Shown here in pieces: positions 8,650 through 15,903 of a stretch of DNA of 64,000 nt. How positions within the stretch are numbered: position 1 is the first letter of the stretch; each line of letters begins with the position of its first letter. The notes under the pieces are model-generated. The model saw only the letters and a program-made list of their open reading frames with translations, was not told where the DNA came from and did no database searches. The stretch comes from DATHBD01 sp035296325 (GTDB lineage: Bacteria; Actinomycetota; Actinomycetes; Mycobacteriales; Micromonosporaceae), in contig DATHBD010000081.1 of assembly GCA_035296325.1 (NCBI GenBank), positions 168,639 to 232,638 on the forward strand, given 5' to 3'. The position numbers and the translations under genes were made by a program.

Positions 8650-9924
8650 TCAGCACCGCCAGCGGACCAGCTCACCCGGGGCGTCGTTGGCCCAGTTGTC
8701 ACCCGCGATCGTCCGGCCGTCGTCGCTGATCACCGACGCGGTACCCCGGTTGTAGCGCTCCTCCAGTCGGGGCAGCGCCACCGGTGCACCATCACGGAGG
8801 ACCGCGGGCCCACCGGTCTGCGCGCTGCCGAGGGTGCCCACCACCAGCCCGGTGGCATTGATGCCGGCCGGGTCGATCCCGCTCAACACCTCGACCTGCC
8901 CGGTCGGCAGATGCCAGCGGACCCAGCGCGGCACCGACCCGGCCTCGTTCTTGTCCTTGGCGGTGCCGCCGGCGGGGGGCGACGACGGTGCCGACCGGGC
9001 GACCGGCGGCGAGGTCGCTGTGCCGGCCCAGCCGTACGCCCAGGGCCCGGCCACGGCCAGGACCTTGCCGGTGCTCTGCGAGTCGGGGCCGGCCAGCGGC
9101 CGTCCGGTGCCATCCGGCGCCCACACGTACGGCCGTGTGCCGTCCCCGAGCGTGCCCACGACCGTGCCGTCATCGGCGATGTCGGACGCGATCGCAGGGC
9201 CGGCGGCGGTCAGCCGCCGCGCTGTGGCCGGTCGGTCGGCGGCCCAGACCACAGCCGTTTCGTTGCCGTCGCCCGCCGCCCACGCCCAGCCGGCGATGTC
9301 CCCACGTTCGTTGATGGCGACCGGAACGGCGACCAGACCGCTGGGCGGTGCCAGCTCGGAGTACGTTCCATTGCGGTACACCCAGCCGAAGGACCGCCCG
9401 GCTCGCAGGCTCTTGCCGACGACGACGCCGGCCGAGTTGACCGCGACCGCCTCCGCCGACGTACCCGGAGGGGCCAGCACGGACAGTTGCCCGTCGGTCC
9501 AGAGCAGCGCGCGACCCGGATTGGCGTCGTCGACCTGCCCCAGGGCCCCGGCGAGGTACCGGCCCGTCGGGTCCACACCGGTGATCACCGGCGCCTGCGC
9601 CCCGGTGGGAACGGGGAGGCGCTGCGGCGTGCAGACCAGGGCGTCCGGAGCCGGGTCCGGCTCACCGGGAGCAGCGGCGGCCGTCGCCGCCCCTCGGTCG
9701 GCGGGTTGAGCCCCCGGTCCCCCGACACCGCTCAGCAGTACCGGCGCAGCGACCAGCGCCACCGCGGTGGCCGCCGCGACGGCGACGCCGCCGCCCGCCC
9801 ACCGGGCCCGCTCCCGCGCCCGCCCGGCTCGCGTCACCGCCGCGACGTCGACGTGCGGGGCCGGCACCTCCCGGGTGCGCAGTGCGCCGAGCGCCCGGGT
9901 CCCGTACTCATCCTCATCCTGCAT
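8650..9924 (-). CDS. Membrane-anchored protein with extracellular repeats, sigma-factor partner
   Basis: 424 residues. The N terminus is cytoplasmic (about 1-40), with one transmembrane helix (GGVAVAAATAVALVAAPVLLSG, about 42-63) and a large extracellular part. That part contains repeated units with Gly-Asp and Trp-Ala motifs (GRSFGWVYRNGTYSEL, GDIAGWAWAAGDGNETAVVWA, TVVGTLGDGTRPYVWAPDG), resembling HAF-type extracellular repeats that fold as a propeller. The start lies 1 bp after the sigma-factor stop, so the two are one operon. Position and topology suggest it controls the sigma factor, but no recognised anti-sigma domain is visible. Confidence 0.78.
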   Translation of the reverse strand: MQDEDEYGTRALGALRTREVPAPHVDVAAVTRAGRARERARWAGGGVAVAAATAVALVAAPVLLSGVGGPGAQPADRGAATAAAAPGEPDPAPDALVCTPQRLPVPTGAQAPVITGVDPTGRYLAGALGQVDDANPGRALLWTDGQLSVLAPPGTSAEAVAVNSAGVVVGKSLRAGRSFGWVYRNGTYSELAPPSGLVAVPVAINERGDIAGWAWAAGDGNETAVVWAADRPATARRLTAAGPAIASDIADDGTVVGTLGDGTRPYVWAPDGTGRPLAGPDSQSTGKVLAVAGPWAYGWAGTATSPPVARSAPSSPPAGGTAKDKNEAGSVPRWVRWHLPTGQVEVLSGIDPAGINATGLVVGTLGSAQTGGPAVLRDGAPVALPRLEERYNRGTASVISDDGRTIAGDNWANDAPGELVRWRC

Positions 9925-9925
9925 C

Positions 9926-10438
9926 TCAGTTCCCCTGTCCCGTGACCACGAACGCCGGATCACCGAGCAGTCGCCGCAAGGTGGCGAGCCCGTGTGATGT
10001 CTGGCTCTTGACCGTGCCCGGAGAGCAGCGAAGCGTCGTGGCCACGTCCTCCACCGACATGTCGCAGAGGAACCGCAGGGCCAGCACCGCCCGTTGCCTC
10101 GGCGGGACCTGGCGCAGAGCGGCAGCCACCACCTCCCGGTCCTCGACGCTGTCGGATCCGCTGGCGGGCCGGTCCGGCAGTGCTGCCGACAAGGTGACCC
10201 TCGACCAGGGCCGCCGCTTCTCCTGCAGAAACTGGCGGACCAGCATCGACCGGACGTACGCGTCCGGGTGCTCCACATCGCGCACCTGCCGCCAGCGGGA
10301 GTACAGCTTGATCAGCGTCGCCTGGACCAGGTCGTCCGCGTGATGACCGTCCCCGCACAGGTGGTAGGCGAGCCGGTGGAGCGGCACCACTCTGGCCTTG
10401 ACGTACTCGACGTACTCGCGTTCCAGCTCGGCCCGCAT
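9926..10438 (-). CDS. SigE-family RNA polymerase sigma factor (first copy)
   Basis: 170 residues, ECF-type architecture. Region 2 is at about 5-70 (EYVEYVKARVVPLHRLAYHLCGDGHHADDLVQATLIKLYSRW) and region 4 at about 105-160 (LRQVPPRQRAVLALRFLCDMSVEDVATTLRCSPGTVKSQTSHGL). The core phrases match the SigE-family group abundant in actinomycetes. It recruits RNA polymerase to a regulon not identifiable here. The next gene, starting 1 bp later, encodes a single-pass membrane protein with extracellular repeats. A paralogous module lies at 33099-34497. Confidence 0.93.
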   Translation of the reverse strand: MRAELEREYVEYVKARVVPLHRLAYHLCGDGHHADDLVQATLIKLYSRWRQVRDVEHPDAYVRSMLVRQFLQEKRRPWSRVTLSAALPDRPASGSDSVEDREVVAAALRQVPPRQRAVLALRFLCDMSVEDVATTLRCSPGTVKSQTSHGLATLRRLLGDPAFVVTGQGN

Positions 10439-10560
10439 GCCGTGTCCCTTCGTAGCTCTCCACTACGCAGATGCGCGGGCCGCCGTGGCGGGTTGCACGC
10501 CCCGGGCACCGCGGTGTCCGGGGTTGGCTGGCCGTGCGGGCTCCGCACGGCATGCGGACC

Positions 10561-10851
10561 TCAGCCGGCGGTCGCCTGCCAGTCGACGACGAGCTCCTGG
10601 CGGGTGCCGAAGCGCTCCAGGTGGCGCCCGAGAACGTCCTGGATCTGGGCCAGCACAGCCGGGTCGGTCGCCTCGGCCAGCAGCGTGAGCACACCGTCAC
10701 CGACCCGGATGACGCCACGCCCGGACCCGAGGTTGAACTCGGCATCCGCGCCGTCGGAGCGGAACTCGATCCGGTGCCCGAGGTGGGATACCAGCTGCTT
10801 GGCGTAGCGATCGGGGGTCTGAGTGACCACGTCGGCGCGGGAGGTCAGCAC
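10561..10851 (-). CDS. DUF2218 domain protein
   Basis: 96 residues, a complete DUF2218 domain. Visible signatures are TPDRYAKQLVSHLGHRIEF near the N terminus and VLAQIQDVLGRHLERFGTRQELVVDWQ at the end. In other bacteria this family often sits beside siderophore or iron-related genes; no such neighbour is present here. GTG start with GAGGAGAA upstream. Biochemical function is unknown. Confidence 0.83.
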   Translation of the reverse strand: MLTSRADVVTQTPDRYAKQLVSHLGHRIEFRSDGADAEFNLGSGRGVIRVGDGVLTLLAEATDPAVLAQIQDVLGRHLERFGTRQELVVDWQATAG

Positions 10852-11003
10852 AGGCTTCTCCTCATGGGTTTCGTCCGGGCCGCGAAGGTGAACCCGTCCC
10901 AGTGTCGGGTAGGACTGCGACGATCATGCCACGAGGATGCCGGCATCGCCCGGCTGAGCCGCCCGCGACGCCCGCCTCCGGCCCCGAGATCGGTCACCCG
11001 CGG

Positions 11004-11055
11004 CAGATCTTGGAAGATGCGGCACCAATATTGGTGCGTTAGCTTCCGAGATCTG
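11004..11055. repeat. Nested palindrome between asd and the DUF2218 gene
   Basis: Two symmetric arms (CAGATCTTGGAAG at 11004-11016 and CTTCCGAGATCTG at 11043-11055, one mismatch) flank an exact 16-bp palindrome, GCACCAATATTGGTGC (11022-11037). Five unpaired bases separate core and arms on each side. It lies 24-75 bp downstream of the asd stop and about 150 bp upstream of the DUF2218 start. The RNA could terminate asd transcription. The AT-rich core is unusual for this genome and could instead be a protein-binding site. Confidence 0.75.
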
Positions 11056-11078
11056 ACCGGCTCGTCGGCGGCGACGCC

Positions 11079-12143
11079 TCAGTTGGCGCGGGCGAACTCC
11101 GCGGCCAGCAGCTCGGCGATCTGGGCCGTGTTGAGCGCGGCGCCCTTGCGCAGGTTGTCGCCGGTGACGAAGAAGTCCAGGGCACGGGGGTCGTCGAGGG
11201 ACCGCCGGATCCGGCCGACCCAGGACGGGTCGGTGCCCACCGCGTCGATCGGCATCGGAAACTCCCCCGCCGCCGGGTCGTCGACCACGATCACGCCGGG
11301 CGCGGCGCGGAGCACCTCGCGGGCGTCCTCGGCGTCCACCTCGGTGCCGAAAACGGCGTGGACGGCGACGGAGTGCCCGGTCACCACAGGCACCCGCACG
11401 CAGGTCGCGGAGACCTTGAGATCCGGCAGGCCGAGGATCTTGCGCGACTCGTTGCGCATCTTGAGCTCCTCCGAGGACCAGCCACCGTCCTTGACCGACC
11501 CGGCCCACGGCACCACGTTCAACGCCAGCGGTGCGGGGAACGGGCCGAGGTCGTCCCCGATCGCCTGGCGCACGTTGCCGGAGCGGGAGCCGAGGCTGCG
11601 GTCGGTGGAAACCCGGTCGATCTGGTCCAGCAGGGTGTCCACGCCGATCTTGCCGGCGCCGGAAACCGCCTGGTACGACGCCAGGATCAGCTCCCGCAGC
11701 GCGTACTCCCGGTGCAACGGCGCCACCGCCACGATCATGGACAACGTGGTGCAGTTGGCGTTGGCGATGATGCCCTTCGGCCGGTTGCGCAGGTGCTCCG
11801 GGTTGATCTCCGGGACCACCAGCGGCACGTCCCGGTCCATCCGGAAGGCGCCGGAGTTGTCCACCGCGACAGCGCCCCGCGACACCGCGATCGGCGCCCA
11901 CTCGGCGGAGACCTCGTCCGGCACGTCGAACATGGCGACGTCCACGCCGTCGAACGCCTCCGGCGTGAGCTCGATGACGGTCAGCTCCTCACCGCGTACC
12001 ACCAGGGTCTTGCCAGCGGACCGCTTGGAGGCGATCAGCCGGATCTCACCCCAGACGTTCTTGCGGGACGACAGCAGGTCGAGCATGACGCTGCCCACCG
12101 CTCCGGTCGCGCCGACGACAGCCAGGGTTGGCAACTCGCCCAT
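11079..12143 (-). CDS. asd: Aspartate-semialdehyde dehydrogenase
   Basis: 354 residues. Catalyses NADPH-dependent reduction of aspartyl phosphate to aspartate semialdehyde, the branch point to lysine/diaminopimelate, threonine and methionine. The N-terminal Rossmann motif (VVGATGAVGSVMLDLL), the catalytic Cys in NANCTTLSMI, and the GSGAGKIG-like segment SYQAVSGAGKIGVDTL are all visible. ATG start preceded by AGGGAGAT. It starts 9 bp after lysC in the classic actinobacterial lysC-asd operon. A large palindrome lies downstream. Confidence 0.96.
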   Translation of the reverse strand: MGELPTLAVVGATGAVGSVMLDLLSSRKNVWGEIRLIASKRSAGKTLVVRGEELTVIELTPEAFDGVDVAMFDVPDEVSAEWAPIAVSRGAVAVDNSGAFRMDRDVPLVVPEINPEHLRNRPKGIIANANCTTLSMIVAVAPLHREYALRELILASYQAVSGAGKIGVDTLLDQIDRVSTDRSLGSRSGNVRQAIGDDLGPFPAPLALNVVPWAGSVKDGGWSSEELKMRNESRKILGLPDLKVSATCVRVPVVTGHSVAVHAVFGTEVDAEDAREVLRAAPGVIVVDDPAAGEFPMPIDAVGTDPSWVGRIRRSLDDPRALDFFVTGDNLRKGAALNTAQIAELLAAEFARAN

Positions 12144-12152
12144 GGGATCTCC

Positions 12153-13418
12153 CTACCTTCCGGTACCCGCGTGGACCACGGCAGGCTCGTCGCCGCCAAG
12201 GTCAAACGCATCGTGTACGGCTCGGACGGCGGTGTCCAGGTCATTGTCGCGGCAGACCACGGACACCCGGATCTCCGAGGTCGAGATCATCTCGATGTTG
12301 ACGCCCGCCTTGGCCAGCGCGGCGAAGAACCCGGCGGCCACGCCGGGATGCGAGCGCATGCCGGCACCGATCAACGAGACCTTGCCCACATGATCATCGT
12401 AGAGCAGCGTCCGGAAGCCGATCGCGTCCTGTGACCTGGTCAGCGTGGTCATCGCGCCGGGCCCGTCCGTCTTGGGCAGCGTGAACGAGATGTCGGTGCG
12501 CCCGGTGCCCTCGGTGGACACGTTCTGCACGATCATGTCGATGTTGAGCTCGGCGTTGGCCACGGTCTCGAAGATCCGGGCAGCGACACCGGGCTCGTCC
12601 GGCACGCCCACGATTGTGATCTTGGCCTCGCTGCGGTCGTGTGCCACACCGGTGATGAGTGCCTGTTCCAACGGAAGATCCTCCATCGCTCCGGTGACCA
12701 TGGTGCCCGGACTGTTCGTGTACGACGAGCGCACGTGGATCGGCAGCGCGTACCGCCGCGCGTACTCCACGCAGCGCGGCATCAGCACCTTGGCGCCGGA
12801 CGCCGCCAACTCCAGCATCTCCTCGTACGTGATCTGCTTGATGTGGCCCGCGTTGCTGACGATCCGGGGGTCGGCGGTGAACACGCCAGCCACGTCGGTG
12901 TAGATCTCGCAGACCTGAGCATTCAGCGCTGCCGCCACCGCGACCGCCGTGGTGTCCGAGCCGCCCCGGCCCAGCGTGGTGATGTCCTTGGTGTCCTGCG
13001 ACACGCCCTGGAAGCCGGCCACGATGGCGATCGCGCCCTCGTCCAGCGCGCTGCGCAGGCGGCCGGGGGTCACGTCGATGATCCGGGCCTTGCCGTGCGT
13101 GGAGGTCGTGATCACGCCGGCCTGACTACCGGTGTACGACCGGGCCTCGTACCCCAGGTTGTGGATCGCCATGGCGAGCAGCGCCATCGAGATCCGCTCA
13201 CCGGCCGTGAGCAGCATGTCGAGCTCCCGCCCGGGCGGGACCGGACACACCTGGCCGGCAAGGTCCAGCAGCTCGTCGGTGGTGTCGCCCATGGCCGAAA
13301 CCACCACGACGACGTCGTTGCCGGCCTTGCGGGCGGCCACGATCCGCTCCGCGACCCGCTTGATCCGCTCGGCGTCGGCGACGGAGGACCCCCCGTACTT
13401 CTGCACGATCAGCGCCAC
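12153..13418 (-). CDS. lysC: Aspartokinase
   Basis: 421 residues from the GTG at 13418 (upstream GGGGAGTGG). The kinase domain begins with VQKYGGSSVADAERIKRVAERI; the SDTTAVAVAAALNA segment follows. Two C-terminal ACT domains (ITIVGVPDEPGVAARIF and VSLIGAGMRSHPGVAAGFF) are where feedback inhibitors such as lysine and threonine bind in the family. An internal in-frame ATG at 12686, preceded by GGAG, matches the place where other Gram-positive lysC genes start a separate beta subunit. An upstream in-frame start would add an unlikely 96-residue extension. Confidence 0.95.
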   Translation of the reverse strand: MALIVQKYGGSSVADAERIKRVAERIVAARKAGNDVVVVVSAMGDTTDELLDLAGQVCPVPPGRELDMLLTAGERISMALLAMAIHNLGYEARSYTGSQAGVITTSTHGKARIIDVTPGRLRSALDEGAIAIVAGFQGVSQDTKDITTLGRGGSDTTAVAVAAALNAQVCEIYTDVAGVFTADPRIVSNAGHIKQITYEEMLELAASGAKVLMPRCVEYARRYALPIHVRSSYTNSPGTMVTGAMEDLPLEQALITGVAHDRSEAKITIVGVPDEPGVAARIFETVANAELNIDMIVQNVSTEGTGRTDISFTLPKTDGPGAMTTLTRSQDAIGFRTLLYDDHVGKVSLIGAGMRSHPGVAAGFFAALAKAGVNIEMISTSEIRVSVVCRDNDLDTAVRAVHDAFDLGGDEPAVVHAGTGR

Positions 13419-13569
13419 GCGGCAGCCACTCCCCACCCAGAGGTAAGGCGCCACCGCTCCGGATCGACGGCGGCGCCGAATGCAAACTCGGCACCGAGCG
13501 TACCGGCGCGCCGAACCAACGTGGAGTGGCGTTCCCACCATCCGGCCGATGACAAGCGAGAATAGGGCG

Positions 13570-14433
13570 ATGCGGAGGGATCGGGTCGGCTCGGTGGTGG
13601 CTGTTGCCAGCGCCGCGGCCGGTGCTGCCGCCGTGCTGGCGCTGACCGGCTGCAGCGGGCCGGCACCGGCGGCGGCACCCAGCGAGACCCCGTCGGCGGT
13701 CAGCACGGTGGAGCCCCGTGCCCAACTCGCCGCACGGGTCGCCGCGGCGAAGGACCGCCACTTCGTGGCGGGCTACACCGTCACCGTCCCGAAGGGCAAA
13801 GCGCGGGCCGTGATGGCCACCGTCGCCCAGGACGGCACCTGGCGGGTGGACATCCAGGGTGGGGCGCTGGGCGGATCGGCCGACATCGCCGTGGTCGGCC
13901 GGCCCGACGGGACGTACCAGTGCGCGCTCGCCGGTGGCCCCGACAAGGGCTGCGTCCGGGTGGCCGAAGCCGGCGGGAAGCTGCCGGCGACGATCGATCC
14001 GCGCATCCCGTACGCCTTCAGCAGCTGGCTCGACGTGCTCACGGACCGGCAACTGCCGCTCTCGGTGGCCGGGGCCGAGCCGCTCGCCGGCGCGTCGGGC
14101 ACCTGCTTCTCGGTCGAGCCGGTGGCGGTGGCGCTGGCCCCACCGATCGACCCGGGCGTGTTCTGCTATGCCGACGACGGCACGCTGACCGGGGCCAGAG
14201 CGGCGTTCGGCACCCTGCTCCTGAGCGGGCCGCCGGCGCCCGGCCCGGCGACGGTGCCGCTGCCCGGCGTGACGGTCTCCCGGGCGGCGCTGCCGTTGGC
14301 CGCACCGCCGCCGCCCCCACCGCCGCCGACCACCGCCGCCGCGTCGCCATCCAGCCGACCGGCCACCCCCTCCGCAGCCGCGAAGCCGACGACCTCGAAG
14401 AAGCCGTCCCCCTCGGCCACGCCCCGCCGCTGA
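13570..14433 (+). CDS. Secreted lipoprotein, unknown function
   Basis: 287 residues from the ATG at 13570 (an ATG at 13549 is possible). A positively charged N terminus and hydrophobic segment end in the lipobox LTGC, so the mature protein should be lipid-anchored outside the membrane. A globular domain with Cys pairs follows (GTYQCALAGGPDKGCVRV, GTCFSVEP, FCYADDG). The C-terminal 60 residues are Pro/Ala/Ser/Thr-rich and disordered. Family not recognised. It is divergent from lysC and converges with the protease gene. Confidence 0.82.
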   Translation: MRRDRVGSVVAVASAAAGAAAVLALTGCSGPAPAAAPSETPSAVSTVEPRAQLAARVAAAKDRHFVAGYTVTVPKGKARAVMATVAQDGTWRVDIQGGALGGSADIAVVGRPDGTYQCALAGGPDKGCVRVAEAGGKLPATIDPRIPYAFSSWLDVLTDRQLPLSVAGAEPLAGASGTCFSVEPVAVALAPPIDPGVFCYADDGTLTGARAAFGTLLLSGPPAPGPATVPLPGVTVSRAALPLAAPPPPPPPPTTAAASPSSRPATPSAAAKPTTSKKPSPSATPRR

Positions 14434-14459
14434 TCCCGGCGTGTCGCGGTCGCCGCGGG

Positions 14460-15188
14460 TCAGGCGACCGGCAGGCCACCGACCTGGGCGTTGATCCAGG
14501 AGCGGATGGAGGCCAGGTCACCGTAGATCGACGGGCCGGTGGCACAGACCGAACTGCTGTTGCCGGACCGGCTTGTCGCGCCGATGAGGTTCCACCTACC
14601 GTTGATCGACACCACCTGAGGGCCACCCGAGTCGCCATAGCAGGCGCCGGCGACGCCATTCGTATTGTTCGTGCAGATCTCGTACGGTCCGTTGATCCGG
14701 GTACAGCGGCTGTCCGCGAGGATGGACGTATCGAGTTCATTGGCGACGATCGGCGCCGACCCACAGCGCGACCGTGGACACGTGATACCCCACCCGATGA
14801 TTCTGGTGCCGGTGCCGACAGGTCCCGAGGTGTTCGGAATGATCGCCGGCGCATGTGTCACCGCCGTCGCGAGATGCAGCAACTTGACGTCGATCGAAGG
14901 GTGGCGGACGGCACGGTCGACCCGGACGGCGGTGCCGCCACCGGTGCGGTTGATGCTGCCGACCCGCACCGAGGCCGGCGTGGGACAGTGTGCCGCGGTC
15001 ACCACCCAGTCCGCTTTGATCAATGACGCGGTGCAGCCGGCGCTGTACACCAGAAACGAGTAGTTCTCCGAAGCCGGCCGGCCGCCGACCACGTCGGTGC
15101 CCGCATGGGCGATGGTGGGGGCGACCAGCGCGGTCGCCGCCAGGCCCAGGGTCAGGAGGAGTGCTGCAAACGGAGCCCGTGCCTTCAC
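14460..15188 (-). CDS. Secreted S1-family (chymotrypsin-fold) serine protease
   Basis: 242 residues with a signal peptide of about 29 residues (cleavage after AHA). The triad is visible: His67 in TAAHC, Asp100 in SIDVKLLHL, and Ser187 in GDSGGP. The position equivalent to chymotrypsin residue 189, six before the catalytic Ser, is Gly181 rather than Asp, so trypsin-like cleavage after Lys/Arg is not expected. Eight Cys residues in the mature part suggest disulfides. The mature N terminus, VVGGRPA, resembles an activated protease, with only a very short propeptide. Confidence 0.9.
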   Translation of the reverse strand: MKARAPFAALLLTLGLAATALVAPTIAHAGTDVVGGRPASENYSFLVYSAGCTASLIKADWVVTAAHCPTPASVRVGSINRTGGGTAVRVDRAVRHPSIDVKLLHLATAVTHAPAIIPNTSGPVGTGTRIIGWGITCPRSRCGSAPIVANELDTSILADSRCTRINGPYEICTNNTNGVAGACYGDSGGPQVVSINGRWNLIGATSRSGNSSSVCATGPSIYGDLASIRSWINAQVGGLPVA

Positions 15189-15696
15189 AGTGGCACCCTT
15201 TCGGTTGGGTAGAGCGGTTCATCCGCGCGCATGTGTTGATTGATCACGGCTACGCATTCCGCGGTCGCGATCATCGAGTGGCGAATGGCGCATGACAGTG
15301 GGGACGGCGATCCCCATATTGGATCTGAAAGATCAATGAGTCACCTTGCACACCGACCAGGGCGGTACGTCGAGCGGAAGCACGACTGTAAACTTGGAAT
15401 TTGCTGCAATCAATAGGTGCACGCGATGCAGCTGCGGTTGCGGCAATAGTCGATCACTGCCAGCGGCGCCGCTCGCCACCCGCGCCCGATCGGGCCCGCG
15501 TGCAACACCGCCCGCACAAGCGATCCGTCACGACCCGCACTGTCATCCGGGCGATGGGCACACCGGAGCACCTCCGCCGCGGCGGGCGGTTCTCCAGGGG
15601 AAGTTCCACGCCGGTGGGCCGGACCGGACCGCGGGTGCGGGAACCGGTGTGGGCAGTTGCGATGATCTTGGCCATGCGCGTAAGGTGGCGAACGTC
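15189..15696. other. Intergenic region between protease and leuA leader
   Basis: About 500 bp with no credible gene; short frames lack the usual codon bias and the region 15290-15440 is noticeably richer in A/T. It should contain the protease promoter (leftward) and the leuA promoter (rightward). I could not identify convincing promoter boxes. Confidence 0.5.
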
Positions 15697-15768
15697 ATGT
15701 GGCAGGCGACGCTCCTCCTTGCGCGCCGCGGCGAGGCCAATTCGGCCGGCACCTCGTCGCGGAGTTAG
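15697..15768 (+). CDS. Candidate leucine leader peptide of leuA
   Basis: A 23-residue frame beginning MWQATLLLARRGEA starts at an ATG with AAGGTGG eight bases upstream, a good ribosome site. It contains three consecutive Leu codons (CTC CTC CTT at residues 6-8) and ends in TAG 135 bp before leuA. Leu-rich leader peptides upstream of leuA are a known actinobacterial mechanism: ribosome stalling when charged tRNA-Leu is scarce changes folding of the downstream RNA. The peptide itself probably has no other function. Confidence 0.72.
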   Translation: MWQATLLLARRGEANSAGTSSRS

Positions 15769-15903
15769 TGCGCGCCACCGCCCAGCGCTGAAATGCCAGC
15801 GCGAGTGCCAGCGCCCGCCGGTCGATCCCAGGCCTCACCGACAGTGAGCGCTCATCCGTGGATCCGACCAGTGACCCCACATGACCTATGGAGTGCAACG
15901 ACC
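15769..15903 (+). promoter_or_regulatory. leuA leader RNA, candidate attenuator
   Basis: Non-coding RNA between the leader peptide stop and leuA. It can form a hairpin CTCAC-cgaca-GTGAG (15834-15848), enclosed by a longer-range pairing of GGTCGATCC (15820-15828) with GGATCCGACC (15860-15869), one bulge. Repeated GCCAGCGC blocks at 15795-15815 offer alternative pairing. No U-run terminator is visible, so control could be Rho-dependent or translational. The leuA ribosome site GGAG is at 15890-15893. Confidence 0.55.
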
